From: Stictocephala bisonia
Lineage: Eukaryota; Arthropoda; Insecta; Hemiptera; Membracidae
Direction: 5' to 3'
DNA: 64,000 bases
NCBI GenBank assembly: GCA_035578905.1
Contig: JAQJVL010000753.1
Coordinates: 1-64,000 of the forward strand
Shown here: one piece after another, positions 34,991 to 47,713 of the stretch
Layout: every line of letters starts with the position of its first letter
How positions within the stretch are numbered: position 1 is the stretch's first letter
Position numbers and translations under genes: made by a program
Notes under the pieces: model-generated
What the model was told of the DNA's origin: nothing
The model's input: only the letters and a program-made list of their open reading frames with translations
Databases searched by the model: none

Positions 34991-35735
34991 TCTTGTCACT
35001 AAGTGTTGTTTATGGTTAACAAATCACAGTTTGGCTGTCGTTCACACAGTGTGCAAGTAGAATATTACAATTATGTTAGGCATTGACATATCATTACTAC
35101 TTTATCATGCTATTTGAAGTAATTAAAATTTTCAGTTTAGTAGGATTATAGTTCAGTTTACATTTTTTACAGTCTGAATGTGTGTCTTTACGATTTCGGT
35201 TCTAAAATCCAATAAATATATATGACAGGTGTTTTTTTTTTTCAGTATGGATTATTTTTTGGCCTAGTACGTCTGATGTAATCGGGAACTTTCAGTATCT
35301 GTTTCACCAACATTATTATTTTATTTTACTGTAATGAGCTTCTGTTGCGTGGCGTCAATTATAAGTAATATTTCCCAACATAATAAAATTAGTAATATAT
35401 TATTTAAAAGTAAAAGAGGGTCTTTAAAGATCTTAATTGTCCTTAATTTATGAACGGTCAACTGTAAATACAATAGTTTATTGTCTATCAACTCTTAATA
35501 GTTCTTGTAAGACATCGTCGTCCTTGTCTTACAGTTTTATGTTAGAAAATGTAGGATAGTTTCAAAATAACAGTGTGTTATAAAATTTTATAAGTTTATA
35601 CTTCATGTAATATTTTCTTAAATGTTATGTAAACTCAATAATAAATACTTAAATATCCTCAGAACTACATTTATGCACTGCTCATAAATACAAAAATAAT
35701 ATTTTTGTTCGACTTCATTTGCTAGTTGAACAAAA
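34991..35735. other. AT-rich, nothing recognised
   Basis: No gene or repeat identified beyond the decayed satellite edge. Confidence 0.35.
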
Positions 35736-35830
35736 ACTGTGCGTGAACTCTGTTAAACGATTGCAGTACAAACCGTCATCTCAATGGGAGGCTCGAACCA
35801 TAGACATTACCTCCTCAGTCACATGTCGTC
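35736..35830 (-). mobile_element. tRNA-derived SINE, second family, decayed copy
   Basis: CTGTGCGTGAACTCTGTTAAACGA, AGTACAAACCGTCATCTCA and GGGAGGCTCGAACCATAGAC align with 21,246-21,352. The B box has decayed to GGTTCGAGCCT on the minus strand. The overlapping 66- and 77-codon ORFs are by-products. Confidence 0.6.
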
Positions 35831-36274
35831 AATCTGGTGGTTGTTTGTTATGATGTTGCTTTTCCGAGGTCCAGCATATTTGAACAAAATCAGTTCTCAA
35901 GATAAACATAATTTGGCTCGAATAATACATGATAGTCTTAAAATAAGGAAGAAGCTTTTGTACGGAACAGGAATCAAAACACAGAACTCTCCAAGACTTA
36001 TGACTGATGTTCATTGATAATGTTTTCAAGTTGAGAGAAGTACCTATTATGGTTTAGCCGAAACTGTAAACTACTTCCTCAAAATACATAATAAAGTTCC
36101 ACTTACTAGTTGTAAGTATGAAGGTAAATTTATTATTCCATAGTTAATCTTTAAATTTACATTATTACCTTGATTAAATGATGATTTGATCAAGGTAAAT
36201 TTCAACCTAAACAAGCTCAAAAACTAAGGGGGATTTTATTTATTCATTAGTCTATCAGTTATAAATAAAATAAC

Positions 36275-36512
36275 GAGTTAAGTGGACATTCGTTAGGGAA
36301 AAGTAATGAGTGAATGTCCTGTAATATAGTCGAGGACAACCTGTTGCCTCTCAGAGTTACGTCATGAGCCATTATGTGACCTCTCAATATAGAAGAGTAT
36401 ATCCAACTCTGTGTAATGACGATTCATCAATTTACCCTTGTGTGTAGAAGGGTTGACATCCACTGTTATGTGGACAGTGATTAGTTCATGGTCAATGGTT
36501 AACTGGAGATTA
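36275..36512 (-). repeat. Right member of the inverted repeat pair flanking the satellite
   Basis: Reverse complement of the 31,796-32,025 blocks. The pair is about 4.7 kb end to end and encloses a MITE, the satellite and SINE debris. Confidence 0.8.
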
Positions 36513-36954
36513 ATAAGTACTGTCTATGTGTTCGTATATGTAACTTATTTATATTGTAATTTATATCATATTAAATTATTTAACGTAAAGTGAAGAGTAG
36601 TTTCTTTGTACGTTTAAAGAAGTTTAAATAGGATGTACATTTTGAAACAAATGTATAAGTAACACTTATATATAATATGAACAGATTTCTATTCCATTTA
36701 TCAAAATGATATCAATTAAATATAATTAACAGTTCTATAATAAACAGTAAAATATGTGGGGTTACGGGTTTCATTGAAACTTGCTGGTGATTAAGTTCCA
36801 TAACATTCTTGTGCATGAAGATATTTAACAAGTCAATAATTATATTCTAACATTAAACATGAACACTTAATTACGTGTTTATTCTTGCATAGAAAATTAA
36901 CGATAACAATTTTTAAAAAGGTTTACTTAGTTTAATTTTTAAGTCAGTGCCATA

Positions 36955-37040
36955 ATGGAACGGTTCCCACGTTATCGCAAGATAACGTCGTCAAGGAACA
37001 TCGAGTGTGTCTGTTCCTTGGATGGGTAATGCGACACCTG
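36955..37040 (-). repeat. Dispersed GTTCC/GGAAC repeat, copy 2, with tetraloop hairpin
   Basis: ACGTTATC-GCAA-GATAACGT (36,969-36,988) is a perfect 8-bp stem with a GNRA-type loop. The flanks (GGAACGGTTCCC, GTCAAGGAACA, TTCCTTGGATG) match the 27.0 kb copy in reverse complement. Confidence 0.6.
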
Positions 37041-37090
37041 AAAACATCTAAGATTTGGAATTTAGTGTGTAAAAATTATAGTTTGTTAAT

Positions 37091-37230
37091 CACCATATTA
37101 AGTGTTGGTAGAAATACAATACAAATAAATGTCACAAGAGCGAAACCTATCACAATATTAATACAGAATATATAAATATTTTGGTGATCGATTTCGGTAA
37201 ATCACGTTTACCATTATCAGACCAGAAAGT
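37091..37230 (+). mobile_element. Fold-back MITE, left half only
   Basis: AGTGTTGGTAGAAATACAAT, AATGTCACA, TTTTGGTGATCGATTTCGGT and ATCAGACCAGA match the left arm of copies 1 and 2; the right arm is absent. Confidence 0.7.
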
Positions 37231-37800
37231 AAATATATAATTTTTCCCCGGCTTTCATTATTTAAAATATCGTTATAGTTAAGAACAATGAGCAAACATT
37301 TAATTTTAAAAATCATAATTATTATTTATTGACATTAATAAAAAAATTTAAATGGAATGTATATTAAGATATTTTTATCAAAAACTATTAATTATATGAT
37401 ATATTGTAAGGTTCAACATATTCAATAATTTTTTACGACTGTAAAAAACTAAGTTTTTTTTCAGCATTAAAAGTTATAATTCTCTTTTATAACCATTCAG
37501 GTGAATAAAAATAATAACACATTAATGAAAAGAAAAAGAAATGTAAAAAATAATTTATTTAACCTTAAAAATTAATTTTTTTTTTTCATAAAAAAAGTTA
37601 ATCCCTTCAGTTGAGTGTAGAAAACGTATTAATAAAACATTAAATTTGTACTTAGAACGGTTTTGTCTTATATTTTATTTAAAATCGGCTAAATTCATCA
37701 CTTTATAAGTGCACAATTTCTAATGTAGTTGTATTTTTCCTGTCTCAAGGTAAGGTACACTAACTAATTTTGATTATAAAATTATAAAATAATTATTATA
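37231..37800. other. AT-rich, nothing recognised
   Basis: No gene or repeat identified. Confidence 0.35.
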
Positions 37801-38324
37801 ATCAACCGTTTGGTAGTGGCTCGAGTTTGCCAGACGGGCCGAGCCTTAGCGTGACGAGAGTTTGCGCAACTGAAGCGTGGCATCTACTGCTGAAGCGTGG
37901 CCATAAGAGCTGGCCCGCTAGGTCTCTCAGCCCTGTTCACTTTCAGGTGTTGGCCGTGTCAAAATATTTCGAGTCCCTCTTCAGGGGTGACCACCCTATC
38001 TTTTTCTCTAAAACTAGGGGTGAAAAAACAAACACCACGAAACGTGGTGGAGACAGAGTTTTACCCTTTCTTACAGCGCCGTCCCATCCCAGTTTAGGAA
38101 AATTGCCGAGGCTGCATCAGGACAGGCGTTATTACCTCACCTATCAGGAGGTGTTTGCAGGTGAAGGGCGTATGGGTATAAAGCAGTACCCACTGATGAG
38201 GCCTGAAAACGGTTAGAACACTGCTTTTGTAACTCTTTTTAACCGAGCTATCTGAATTATAATTCTAACCGAGTTATCGTATGATCTAATTATCACGATT
38301 TGTCAGACGAAGTTAGACGATCCT
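37801..38324 (+). other. GC-rich unassigned segment with 129-codon ORF
   Basis: 37,827-38,216 is open in one frame (and 37,897-38,097 in another) in a segment clearly richer in GC than its surroundings. No domain is recognised. A small hairpin, ACCACGAAACGTGGT, lies at about 38,035. Because it directly abuts a 1.1-kb repeat that recurs at 41.75 kb, I read it as part of a mobile element rather than a host gene. Codon evidence is insufficient either way. Confidence 0.3.
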
Positions 38325-39440
38325 AGTTTCAACCCTCGCTATATAACTCCATGTACTAAGTGGCACTACGCGGTTAAGTGTTTGTGATAGTTGATTTACC
38401 CCCGAGTTCTGCGATAGCTCGGGGCTAGGATTGGACCGCTTTTTGACGCGCCGCCCAAACCACCGGCTAATGGATTGCAGCCCACTTTGCAACCCCCACT
38501 CCCTTTTAACTTTATATCAAGGCCAGTAAAGTAATTTAAAACTAGCTATTCTACCAAACACAAATGAAAGCTCTTGAATTAATTCGTTTTACCACGTTAC
38601 CTTTGGTTAAGCGACGTATAATGTTCATACTAAGCGTATTCAAATTATTGTATTTACGGCCAAGAAGAAACTAAGTACTTTTCCTAAACAAAGTCATCGT
38701 GCCGTTCGATTTAATAATTTTCAATTTAACAGTTTACTTTCATTTTAGTTATAACTTTACTTACCAAGTAAAGTTAGAACTTAAAAGCCCTTTAAACGGT
38801 TGAGTTCCGGACGTTCCTTGACGCCGAAATCGTGCGATAACCTTTCGTCAAGGTCATTAAAAACTATTACAACTATCATAACTACTGGAAGAACCAAAAA
38901 TTTAATTATTATTGTTTTATTAATTTTACTTCCATGCCATTTTCAAAATTAACATTAAAAAAATAATAATGGCAACTGTACATTGCAAATGTTGAACTAA
39001 ATTTACAAAAAGAGGACATGAGTTCAACTCAATTTTAAGTAAAAGTTTTCCTTTGGTTGATTATACTAAATGACTAGCTGTGGAGTTGGGGGCTTCGCTA
39101 GCCCATAAACACTTTTGGAAATTTTCCTGGAGTTTTTTGACCGAGAGCTTCAATTCAAGCATACATATATTATTATGAGGGGGGGGGGAACTTTGGGAAG
39201 GGCCTTAGTTTTAGTGTCAGTGAATGAGTCACTACATCGAATTTTATTACAGTATTAAGTATAATTACAACAAAGGGAGGACCTCTATAGGACAGGATGG
39301 AACAGGAACATTTTTGGTCTGATACCAAAACTACCAGCTAGTTGTTTTAGTTTCACTCTGCGAACACCCCCTATCGTTCGTGCCCTCATTAGGGTTGTTG
39401 AGAAAACATGAAAATCATACATCAGCGCTCCACTCTGTTT
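38325..39440 (+). repeat. Long direct repeat, copy A (possible LTR or interspersed element)
   Basis: Shares with 41,749-43,130 the blocks TTTCAACCCTCGCTATA, ACTCCATGTACTAA, GTTAAGTGTTTGTGATAGTT, CCCAAACCACCGGCTAATGG, AAAACTA.CTATTCTA, AGCGACGTATAAT, and, further on, CCAAAACTACCAG and TTTCACTCTGCG. Divergence is substantial. The two copies enclose about 2.3 kb without retroelement coding motifs. Confidence 0.7.
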
Positions 39441-41147
39441 TCACCCTAAGAACTATTATTGTTAAAGTTAGAAAATTCCAACTACACCAGAGTAAATTTA
39501 CTCTGACTGCAATAGTTTAATGGTTCATATAAGTAGGTTACTTCTGTTTGTGACTTTAAAATATGTAAATGGAACTGTAATTACATTGGCTTCTGTTCAG
39601 AGAATTATCTCTAATTCAAGAGATAATGTATTCAGAGTGCCAATGAATACAAATTTAGTTTGCCAACAACTATTTGACACAACAAGGGAATTATTAAGTA
39701 TGGGTTTTATTCGAAAATGTTTGTTTAAAAAATACTTGTTTCATTATTTTAATTAATAAAAAGTTGTTTCAAACCGTAGGAGGGTTAGAGATAGCAGGGG
39801 TAGTTCGTTTACTTTATGTCTTCGTTCTTATCCAGCAGTTAGTTTACGTCATTGCTGAAGGATCCAACCCTCATCTTTGTATTTTAAGTATCACAATTTT
39901 GCCCCTACGTTTGTAGGTAATTTTGTGGCCTATATAACAAAATGTATTTACCGCAGATCAGTCACTACACGCCTACTTAAAGTTATATAATACAATTTTT
40001 GTTCAAAAGTCGAGCTATCTTGTTTCTTGTGTTGCCTACTAGAGACCTATGTAGAATTTTTAAGGCGTCGTTTAATATTTATATAGGATTTAATTGTCCA
40101 TCACTGTTAAAGTTTCCAAACCCCATCTTGATAATCTAAGTGACAGCTTCGATTAACTTTCTATTATATTTATAATAATAATAAAACATAATAATATTTA
40201 ATACATGCTATCCCATACCTAGGTCAAGCAGTGCTGTCTCGGCGTGTTAATTTACTCTTTTTATACAAATTACACTATTATTTAAGAACAAAAACAAACT
40301 TTTTGTATGTAAAAATGAACGGAAATGTTTTAATTTACGCCTCTGTAGATTTCTTCCAATATTTAAGATTTTAACTTTAAAATTTATAGTAAAACTTCAT
40401 TTCGAAACTACATGACTTACACATAGAATTTTCTGCAGTTTCGATATATATTTTTGAACCTTCTAGGTAGAAAATATATATTATCTATTAGTATTTTTGT
40501 TTTTGCAGTATATTGTTCTTGTGTCTAATATGCATTTTGATAATTATTAATATGTTTTTATAAAAGGAAAAAGTAGCGAGCAAAATTACAGTGTAAATTA
40601 CCATCCAAATGCAAAAAAAATTGTAGTTTAAGTGTTTTATTCGATGGAATTTTAAATCAGCAATTTTTTTCAATCTACCCCTAGAATTATGTTAATATTA
40701 GAAATTCTAGTTAAACATTTTCCCAAGTATATTTTATATCTGGCATGACTTGTGCATGTGCTTTAGCAAATAATTTAATTGTATTTTTCTCACTTTTATA
40801 TTTTATTGTACTCAGATTTCAATTTTTCGGACATAGAAACTCTATTTTAATAAAGTTTTCTTTTAAGCTATTCAAAATTAAGTATAATAATATTATAAAT
40901 ATTAAACTTTTATATATTTTTAATCCTACAGATTGTAAACTTTATTTTCAAAGAATTGTACATATACCTTATTATACACATATTGTACTTAATTTATTTT
41001 ACTAATAAATTGTGCTATTATTTCTAATCCCTAGTAAACATTTTAAAATATTATTGGAAAATTTAACTAATTAGGCTTATATCTAACCATTACAATTTGT
41101 TTGACGAAGTTAATTGATGAAATGAAATGAAAAAAATTTTCTTTTTA
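39441..41147. other. AT-rich, nothing recognised
   Basis: ORFs of 61-86 codons (39,520; 40,488 minus; 40,745) have no recognisable features. Confidence 0.35.
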
Positions 41148-41206
41148 TCCAGGCAAAGTTAGGACCATTAGGTCCTCTCTTACACTTAACCTGATAAAGG
41201 AAATAT
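41148..41206 (+). mobile_element. LINE/SINE-type 3' tail domain with hairpin
   Basis: ATCCAGGCAAAGTTAGGACC-ATTA-GGTCCTCTCTTACACTTAACCTG has a 6-bp-stem hairpin AGGACC/GGTCCT. The same domain, with compensating arm changes (AGGGCT/AGCCCT), lies in reverse complement in the composite SINE at 23,488-23,545 and in decayed form at 26,484. Confidence 0.55.
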
Positions 41207-41339
41207 CATAGAAATCTATATTTAGTACACATAAAGAATAAAGAATCTAAAGAGTTTATATTTTTGTTGAGCACATTATTTACAAGTAAAACAACAATAA
41301 TTACGAAATAATTAATAAACTACAAAATTAAGCATCAAG

Positions 41340-41400
41340 CATATATAACATAAACGAAGAAGAAGAAAAACTACAGTTAAAAGAAGAAGAAGAAAATTAT
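41340..41400. repeat. Purine-rich (GAA)n-like tract
   Basis: GAAGAAGAAGAAAAA and AAAAGAAGAAGAAGAAAA. Confidence 0.8.
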
Positions 41401-41748
41401 TCCAAAAACTAATCAACAAACACACAGCCCAACATTGACAGCACAACCAATGCCTACACCCTCAACGAACCCGCAGAAAACAAATCCCTCAGTGCTGCGA
41501 CAAATCGATCTTGACAATCGATGCTGTATCTCGAGTTGAAGGATCAATTTTTTTTCACAATCTGCAGACATTGACAGTAAAAGATCTATTATAAAGTTCT
41601 ATTTGGGATAATTAACATTGATAAACCCCGATTACTGAATTTGACGTTAAAATAAAATTTGAAAGTAAATATGAAGGATTTTTTAATTTAATAAGATTGT
41701 AAAGTAAAGATAAAACTTTCATCTTTCTATACTCAAGTAAATTCAGTC

Positions 41749-43130
41749 CCTGTTTCAACCCTCGCTATACAACTCCATGTACTAAATGGCACTACTAGGT
41801 TAAGTGTTTGTGATAGTTGATTCACCCTCGAGTTCTCCAATAGCCCGGGGCTAGAATTGGACCCTTTTTGGTGCGTCGCCCAAACCACCGGCTAATGGAT
41901 TGCGGCCCTCATACCACTCACCACCTCTTAGCTTTTAACTTTAAATCAGGGTCAGTAATGTAATTTAAAACTAACTATTCTATCAGATACGAATGAGAGT
42001 TTTTTTTGAATGGATCTATTTTGCTGTACTACCTTCACTCTAGCGACGTATAATTTTATTTTTTACACCAAGCATATACTAATTATTATGTTTTTACGAC
42101 CAGGAAGAAATTACTACATACTGCTCTCAAACGTAGTCATCGTTCGATTTGATGATTTTAAATTTATCACTTTGCTTTTATTATAGTCTTGACAGACTAA
42201 GGTAGAACTTAAAGCCATTTATAACTATTATCCTGGGGACTAACGGCTTAAAGGTGACTAACCTAACCTAACTTGACTTCCGGATCAACATAAGTGATTC
42301 ACAAGTCTGCATGCAAAGGCGCGATCGTCATCCTTCCAAGCACCAGCCACGCTAGACTCTTGCGGTAACTTCAGGACTTTTCGTCATTGCTACTGGTGAA
42401 TATTACCAACAACTAACAAAACTCACAGAGAAAAAAGATACAGAGATCGCTTTCTTATGGCCGCAGTGAACGTCTCAGTAGCAGTTATAGTTAGTATACA
42501 ACTAATGTACATAGTTATACATCTGTAGTAATAATTACTACGTTTATGCTTGAAGATTTGGAGGGAATAAGGGAGATACTGATAAGGTGCTGGCTCTGCC
42601 ATCGCATGGCAAAATGGACAAATAACTACTCAACACACATTCAGCGCAGTATTAAATGAAACCTCTGTTTCCTTCTTCTCTGTGTACAAGAATGAATAAA
42701 CTAACCAAATATTACTTTAGTGATAGCTTTTGCTCGTTTAAAATAAAAACCTAATAATTCAGAATGTTGCTCATTCTCCAGTCAAAATTAACATTAAAAA
42801 TAGTGAGTAATGCACTACTTCACATAAAAGTGTTTGATACTAAATTTACAAAAATCTAATGTGAACATATAACATTGAAATTTATGTCAAATTTCCATTA
42901 TATTTATGTTCATTCAGCACATTACATTTCAATGTCCACATAATATACTTTTTAATACCTTTAGCTAATCATATTAAATGATTACAACAGAGGGGAAAAA
43001 TCTCTTTGGGACCAGGTGGAACTAAAACGTTTTTGGTTTGATGCCAAAACTACCAGTTAACGGTTTTAGTTCCGCTCTGCGATAACGCGCTACCGTTCAT
43101 GTCAACATTATGGTTGGTGACAAAACCCGA
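41749..43130 (+). repeat. Long direct repeat, copy B
   Basis: Homologous to copy A in order and orientation. It is longer because 42,260-42,720 contains other dispersed repeats: a decayed GTTCC/GGAAC repeat at about 42,300-42,390 and the repeat shared with 28,965 at 42,555-42,700. Confidence 0.7.
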
Positions 43131-43371
43131 AAACCAAACAGCCTGCCAAGCATACAATCGTGGATTATTTTTAATAACTTATCGTAATAACTAGATGTTA
43201 GCTTTAAATAATAAATTTAGCTTTAACCTCAGGAAGTAAATAAAGAACTTTATAAAAAAGTTGAATAAAACAAACCTTAAATAAAACTTAATTGAAATTT
43301 ATTTTATTGCACTTTCAACTAATAACCATTTAGTTACAATTCTAAATTAGGTTCTTAATACAACACAATAC

Positions 43372-43586
43372 ATTGGTACACATACAAAATACAAGTGAAC
43401 CTTACATAGCACAAATATTATGGTGATCGGTTTCAGCAAACCACGTTTACCTTCCTCAGACCAGAGTGATCCACGAAAGAATTTTTTTTTTTTTTTTTTT
43501 TTTTTGCTGAAATCGATCACCATAATATTTGTGAATGTTCTACTTAAATTGTAATTTATTTATGTCATGTGACATTCAATTGTTCT
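43372..43586 (+). mobile_element. Fold-back MITE, copy 3 with poly(T) centre
   Basis: ATTATGGTGATCGGTTTCAGCA...CTTCCTCAGACCAGAGTGATCC on the left and TGCTGAAATCGATCACCATAAT on the right are the usual arms. The centre holds 24 consecutive T (43,482-43,505), replacing most of the inner right arm. Confidence 0.8.
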
Positions 43587-44298
43587 TAATTTTAATATTC
43601 ATAATACAGTATTTAAACTAATTTTAGGGTGCTTAAACGGATATGTAACTGAAAAAGCTAAACATATTATTGGTATTTATAGATCAAACCTGCTTTTGAC
43701 TGTTACATTTTATAAATAAACTAATAATTACTGCATAAAAATGTTGGCCGTTCGTAATAATGGGGTCTCTTAACGTTTGTAAGATCGCTTATTCTATCAA
43801 TCACTGCTAAAACAAAAATGTACGATAACGTCAAAATCGACCACTGCAGTGTCCGTCATATAGGTAAAATATATATTTATACAGAAAATTATTAAATATA
43901 CACTACACTACTTAATATACAGATGAAACGATTAAGTTTTGTGTAGAATATACGATTTGACGTTCCATACAATAAGCAAATATCACCTGTACATATCAAG
44001 CTTTGCATTGATGTATGTACAGGCAACTGTATTTTTATCGTCAGACATAATATTTGCATTATTATTTTAAGTTTTTTTTTGTGTTTAGTTTACAATTTGC
44101 AAGTTTATATGTTTAAACTTTTTAAATTCTGTTTAATTTAAGCACTCTAGTACATAAAGTTATTGGCTTGATGACTTTCCTAAAATGACTTACTTTGAAA
44201 TTCCGTTTAATAGATTACGTTGTTTCTAACCTAAATGATAAATTCACAAAGCTAGTATTTTATATTTATTCTTCATTCAAAATATGTAAACATAAACA
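43587..44298. other. AT-rich with one small hairpin
   Basis: CCTGTACAT-ATCAA...TTGATGTATGTACAGG (about 43,986-44,024) folds with a 2-base bulge. No gene recognised. Confidence 0.4.
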
Positions 44299-44576
44299 GG
44301 TTGGATGGTAGTCAAGGTTCAGATGTTGTGTAGGGAAGAGAACTGAGTATCAGGCTTGTCAGTTAGCAAAAAATCAGACCAACAATATGTGGTTCGGATT
44401 CCACGTTAACTGTATGTGCCTTAGTTGCCCTAGACATTGGGCCATTAATAAATAGCTCTTTCTGGAGAACAGTTGACTTCAGTTAGTAACAGTGACTACA
44501 CTCGTTCATTCACTCATCACACTCATTCGCACCTCATATTTACCCAAATCTTGACAATCGGCGTCTTAAGAATAAA
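44299..44576 (+). mobile_element. Modular SINE family, copy 6
   Basis: Starts in GGTTGGATGGTAGTCAAGG and continues through GAGAACTGAGTATCAGGCTTG, TGTGGTTCGGATTCCACG, TTGCCCTAGACATTGGGCC and the 3' end TTGACAATCGGCGTCTTAAG, followed by AATAAATGATAAAA. Confidence 0.8.
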
Positions 44577-44654
44577 TGATAAAACAAAACGTAACGTAGG
44601 GTGTATACCATCCCTAAAGCAGTGAAGTAGGGAATTTCAACTACGCTAGCCAAG

Positions 44655-44770
44655 AATGACAATTAGATTGTTGGGAAGACTGACTGTTCAAATTGGAAAG
44701 GCAGAGTTTCACGGATTAGGGTAAATTGACGTTTGATAGAAGGCAACACTGTCTGAAACCTCTCTGCCAC
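44655..44770 (+). repeat. Dispersed repeat, copy 1 of 2 (with 47,135-47,240)
   Basis: ATTAGATT.TTGG/TTAG, GACTGACTGT.CAAATTGG, GGTAAATTGACGTTTGAT and GCAACACTG occur in the same order at both sites. Confidence 0.6.
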
Positions 44771-44995
44771 TGTTTACCGATTGTTCATAGAGTTATTAAA
44801 ATATTTGTTCAGGACGGCAGTTCAGTTAACAGACTTTAATCAGTTAAGTTATCAACAACTCCGTTTTAGTGATAAAAAAAACTGATAAATATTTATTAAT
44901 ATGTTTTTGTTAATGATGGCGTTTTACTTCACTTTAAAAATTTTTACCTAATAGTCTATATGTATTCAATAAAGTAAAAAATGTAAAATTGTTAA

Positions 44996-45356
44996 TACCA
45001 TTGTACGTGTAGGGGGTGGCGGGTGGGTTGATACCAATGTACGTATAGGGGTGGGCAGATGGGTTAATACCAATGTATGTGTAGGGGTGGGCGGATGGGT
45101 TAATACAACTGTACGTGTAGGGTTGGGCGGATGGGTTAATACCACTATACGTGTAGGGGTGGGTAGGTGGGTTGATACTAATGTACGTGTAGGGGTGGGC
45201 GGATGGGTTAATACTACTGTACGTGTAGGGGTGAGCGGGTGGGTTGATACCAATGTACATGTAGGGGTGGGCGGATGGGTTAATACTACTGTACGTGTAG
45301 GGGAGGGTGGGTGGGTTGATACCACTGTACGTGTAGGGGTGGGCGGGTGGGTGGGT
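44996..45356 (-). repeat. 36-bp minisatellite, array 3 (about 10 units)
   Basis: The unit, read on plus, is AATGTACGTGTAGGGGTGGG plus CGGATGGGTTAATACC, 36 bp, the reverse complement of the array 2 core. It yields ORFs of 103-159 codons on both strands that are repeat translations. Confidence 0.95.
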
Positions 45357-47134
45357 TATTAGCATTTCTATTTGTATAGTAATAATAACAATAAAAATGC
45401 TAAATATGTGCAAAATTACAATAAAGGTATTATTATTTATTTATACATAACAATAACAAATTTGCGAATAGACAGTTAAAAAATATGTCTAACTGTTTTA
45501 AAATCAATATAGATGTTTAATTACAATTCAATTTACAGATTTATAACAAAATCTTATTCTAGAATCTTTTTATATCGAAATCAGTTTCTAATGTGATATT
45601 CATGGTACTTGATCTAACCTCTAATATCCTCTATAACTGGCATTGGATTCCCATTTGTATCACTTAATATCCCATTTATGACAGGTTTTATTTTGGTAAA
45701 TGATATTAAAGCTGATATGTTTTATTTTTTGACAAAATATTTGAAACAAATGCTTACCCGTATATCGTTGGAAATTCTATTTAATTTCACTTTTTTTAAA
45801 TAGTGTTCGCATAATATTCTCTTTATTAACATATAATGTTAGTTTAAATGCGATTCGTATATGTCAGTATTAAATATAATTTAACAATATGGTTTTTAAT
45901 TAGAGTATAGTAAGTGGTAATACACAATGATCATATACAATAGAAAAAGATTCTATACTATAGAAAGATGTAATGTAATGGTTAGATTTAAGAGACAACT
46001 TTTTAGTCCTAACCTCGCCAATTGAAATTAAATAATTTTTTAATTTCATTTTAAATTTCTTTTTACAGTGCGCTTGGTACTATTATTTTTTTAGATAAGT
46101 TAAAAAAATTGTTTGATAGTTTATGTTGTTAACAATTTGCTACGTAGTTAAACAGTATAAGAGTGACAAAACACAACAGCCATCATAAGTTTAGACAATA
46201 CATTATATTAGTGGCTCGAAAACGTATTTATTATTCCATTGTTTTATATTATATCCGTCCTTTTAGTTAAATTAAATCTACATATCAGGAAATTCCTCCC
46301 TAATATTTCTATATCTAGTAAACATTATCCATTAATAGATATGTTCCTATTTCCTTAACATTAATATTATAGATAAAAGTACATCATTAAATCTAAATTC
46401 AATTATTCCAAGTGCATTGCCATAAGCACCATTGAAAATATTTTGTAATTGCATAATATTTTATATACTTTTTTACAGTTTACGCCAGCAGTTTTGAACT
46501 CAGGTAGAGCCAAGTCTAAACCTCCAAGTTCTTTAAAAAATTAGGTAATAGTTTATTATTTTAAAACGAGTTATAGTATTGACGTATTTTTTTATATTAT
46601 TTCACTATTACATATATTTTATTCTAGAATAATTATTATTAGTAATATGATAATGTGCAGACATCATGATACAAATATTTAAGCCTGCCTAGTTGTTATA
46701 CTGCCTTATACATAAATACGTTCAGTTATATTGATCTGAAAATCATTCTATGATGAGTAGTTTAAATAGGATATCTTCAAAATATTAAACACGCTGCAGA
46801 ATAATAATGCTTAATATTAGATTTTAAGAATATTAATAGTGTACTGAGAGAAAAAATAATCGTATTATTTCTCAGTTTTTTTTTACACTTATTTGTAACG
46901 ACTCTTCTACATTCCGAGTTCTTTCAGTTTTACTTTACGTTCTTACAATATAAATTAAAACTAAAGCACCAAACATTCTAAATGGTCTTTTTCTACACAC
47001 GTTATCCGCAGAAATGTTTTAGCATTTGTGGTCAATATGTCAATCAAAAAGAGGTAAGCGTTGTCACAAGATTCTACATACAATTTTATATTGCCAATTG
47101 ACTAATACAAACGTTAAATGGCTTAGACAAACAA
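45357..47134. other. AT-rich, nothing recognised
   Basis: No gene or repeat identified. Confidence 0.35.
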
Positions 47135-47240
47135 TGAAAATTAGATTATTTAGAGGACTGACTGTCCAAATTGGGAAAGAAAAGTTGCCAGATTAGAGTA
47201 AATTGACATTTCGATTGATGGCAGCACTGCCAGGATAACT
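47135..47240 (+). repeat. Dispersed repeat, copy 2 of 2
   Basis: Matches 44,655-44,770 (GAGGACTGACTGTCCAAATTG, GTAAATTGACATTTCGATTG). Confidence 0.6.
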
Positions 47241-47713
47241 GACTCCTTAGTTTATTTGCCATTGATTTATTTTATTTTATTTATATCCAACATCAAGAAA
47301 CTATGCCATTTTGTGATAAATTATAAACCATTTTACCCCTTTTTTATTATTTTACGTATTGGTAGGAAATCAAAATAAGTAAAAGTCCAAGACGTTTTGC
47401 AGAATAACTTCTATTTTAGGTTATGTTTGTTCAGGTTTATAATATAATTTATACATTCTTCGAAATTGTTCTACAGAATCCTTTTTGAACTATGGATAAT
47501 TACACAAAATATTGAAAATGATTCCACTTTTACATTAAAAGTAAAAAAGCGTTCGTATTTAAAATGTATCTACATGTACGCTTATATTTTTATTACCATC
47601 AAAGACAACAAAAATGAAAATTTAAATATAAATAAGTTAAAACAAATAATTTAAAAATTTGATAAAACATGTCCAAATTTCATTTCTTCTTTGAGCTCTT
47701 TATTGGAAATTTT

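Noticed and set aside
38193..38210. CTGATGAGGCCTGAAAA as a hammerhead core
   Set aside because: No stem II can form between CTGATGA and GAAA, so the match is only superficial.
39520..39756. 78-codon plus ORF
   Set aside because: No recognisable family or flanking signals.
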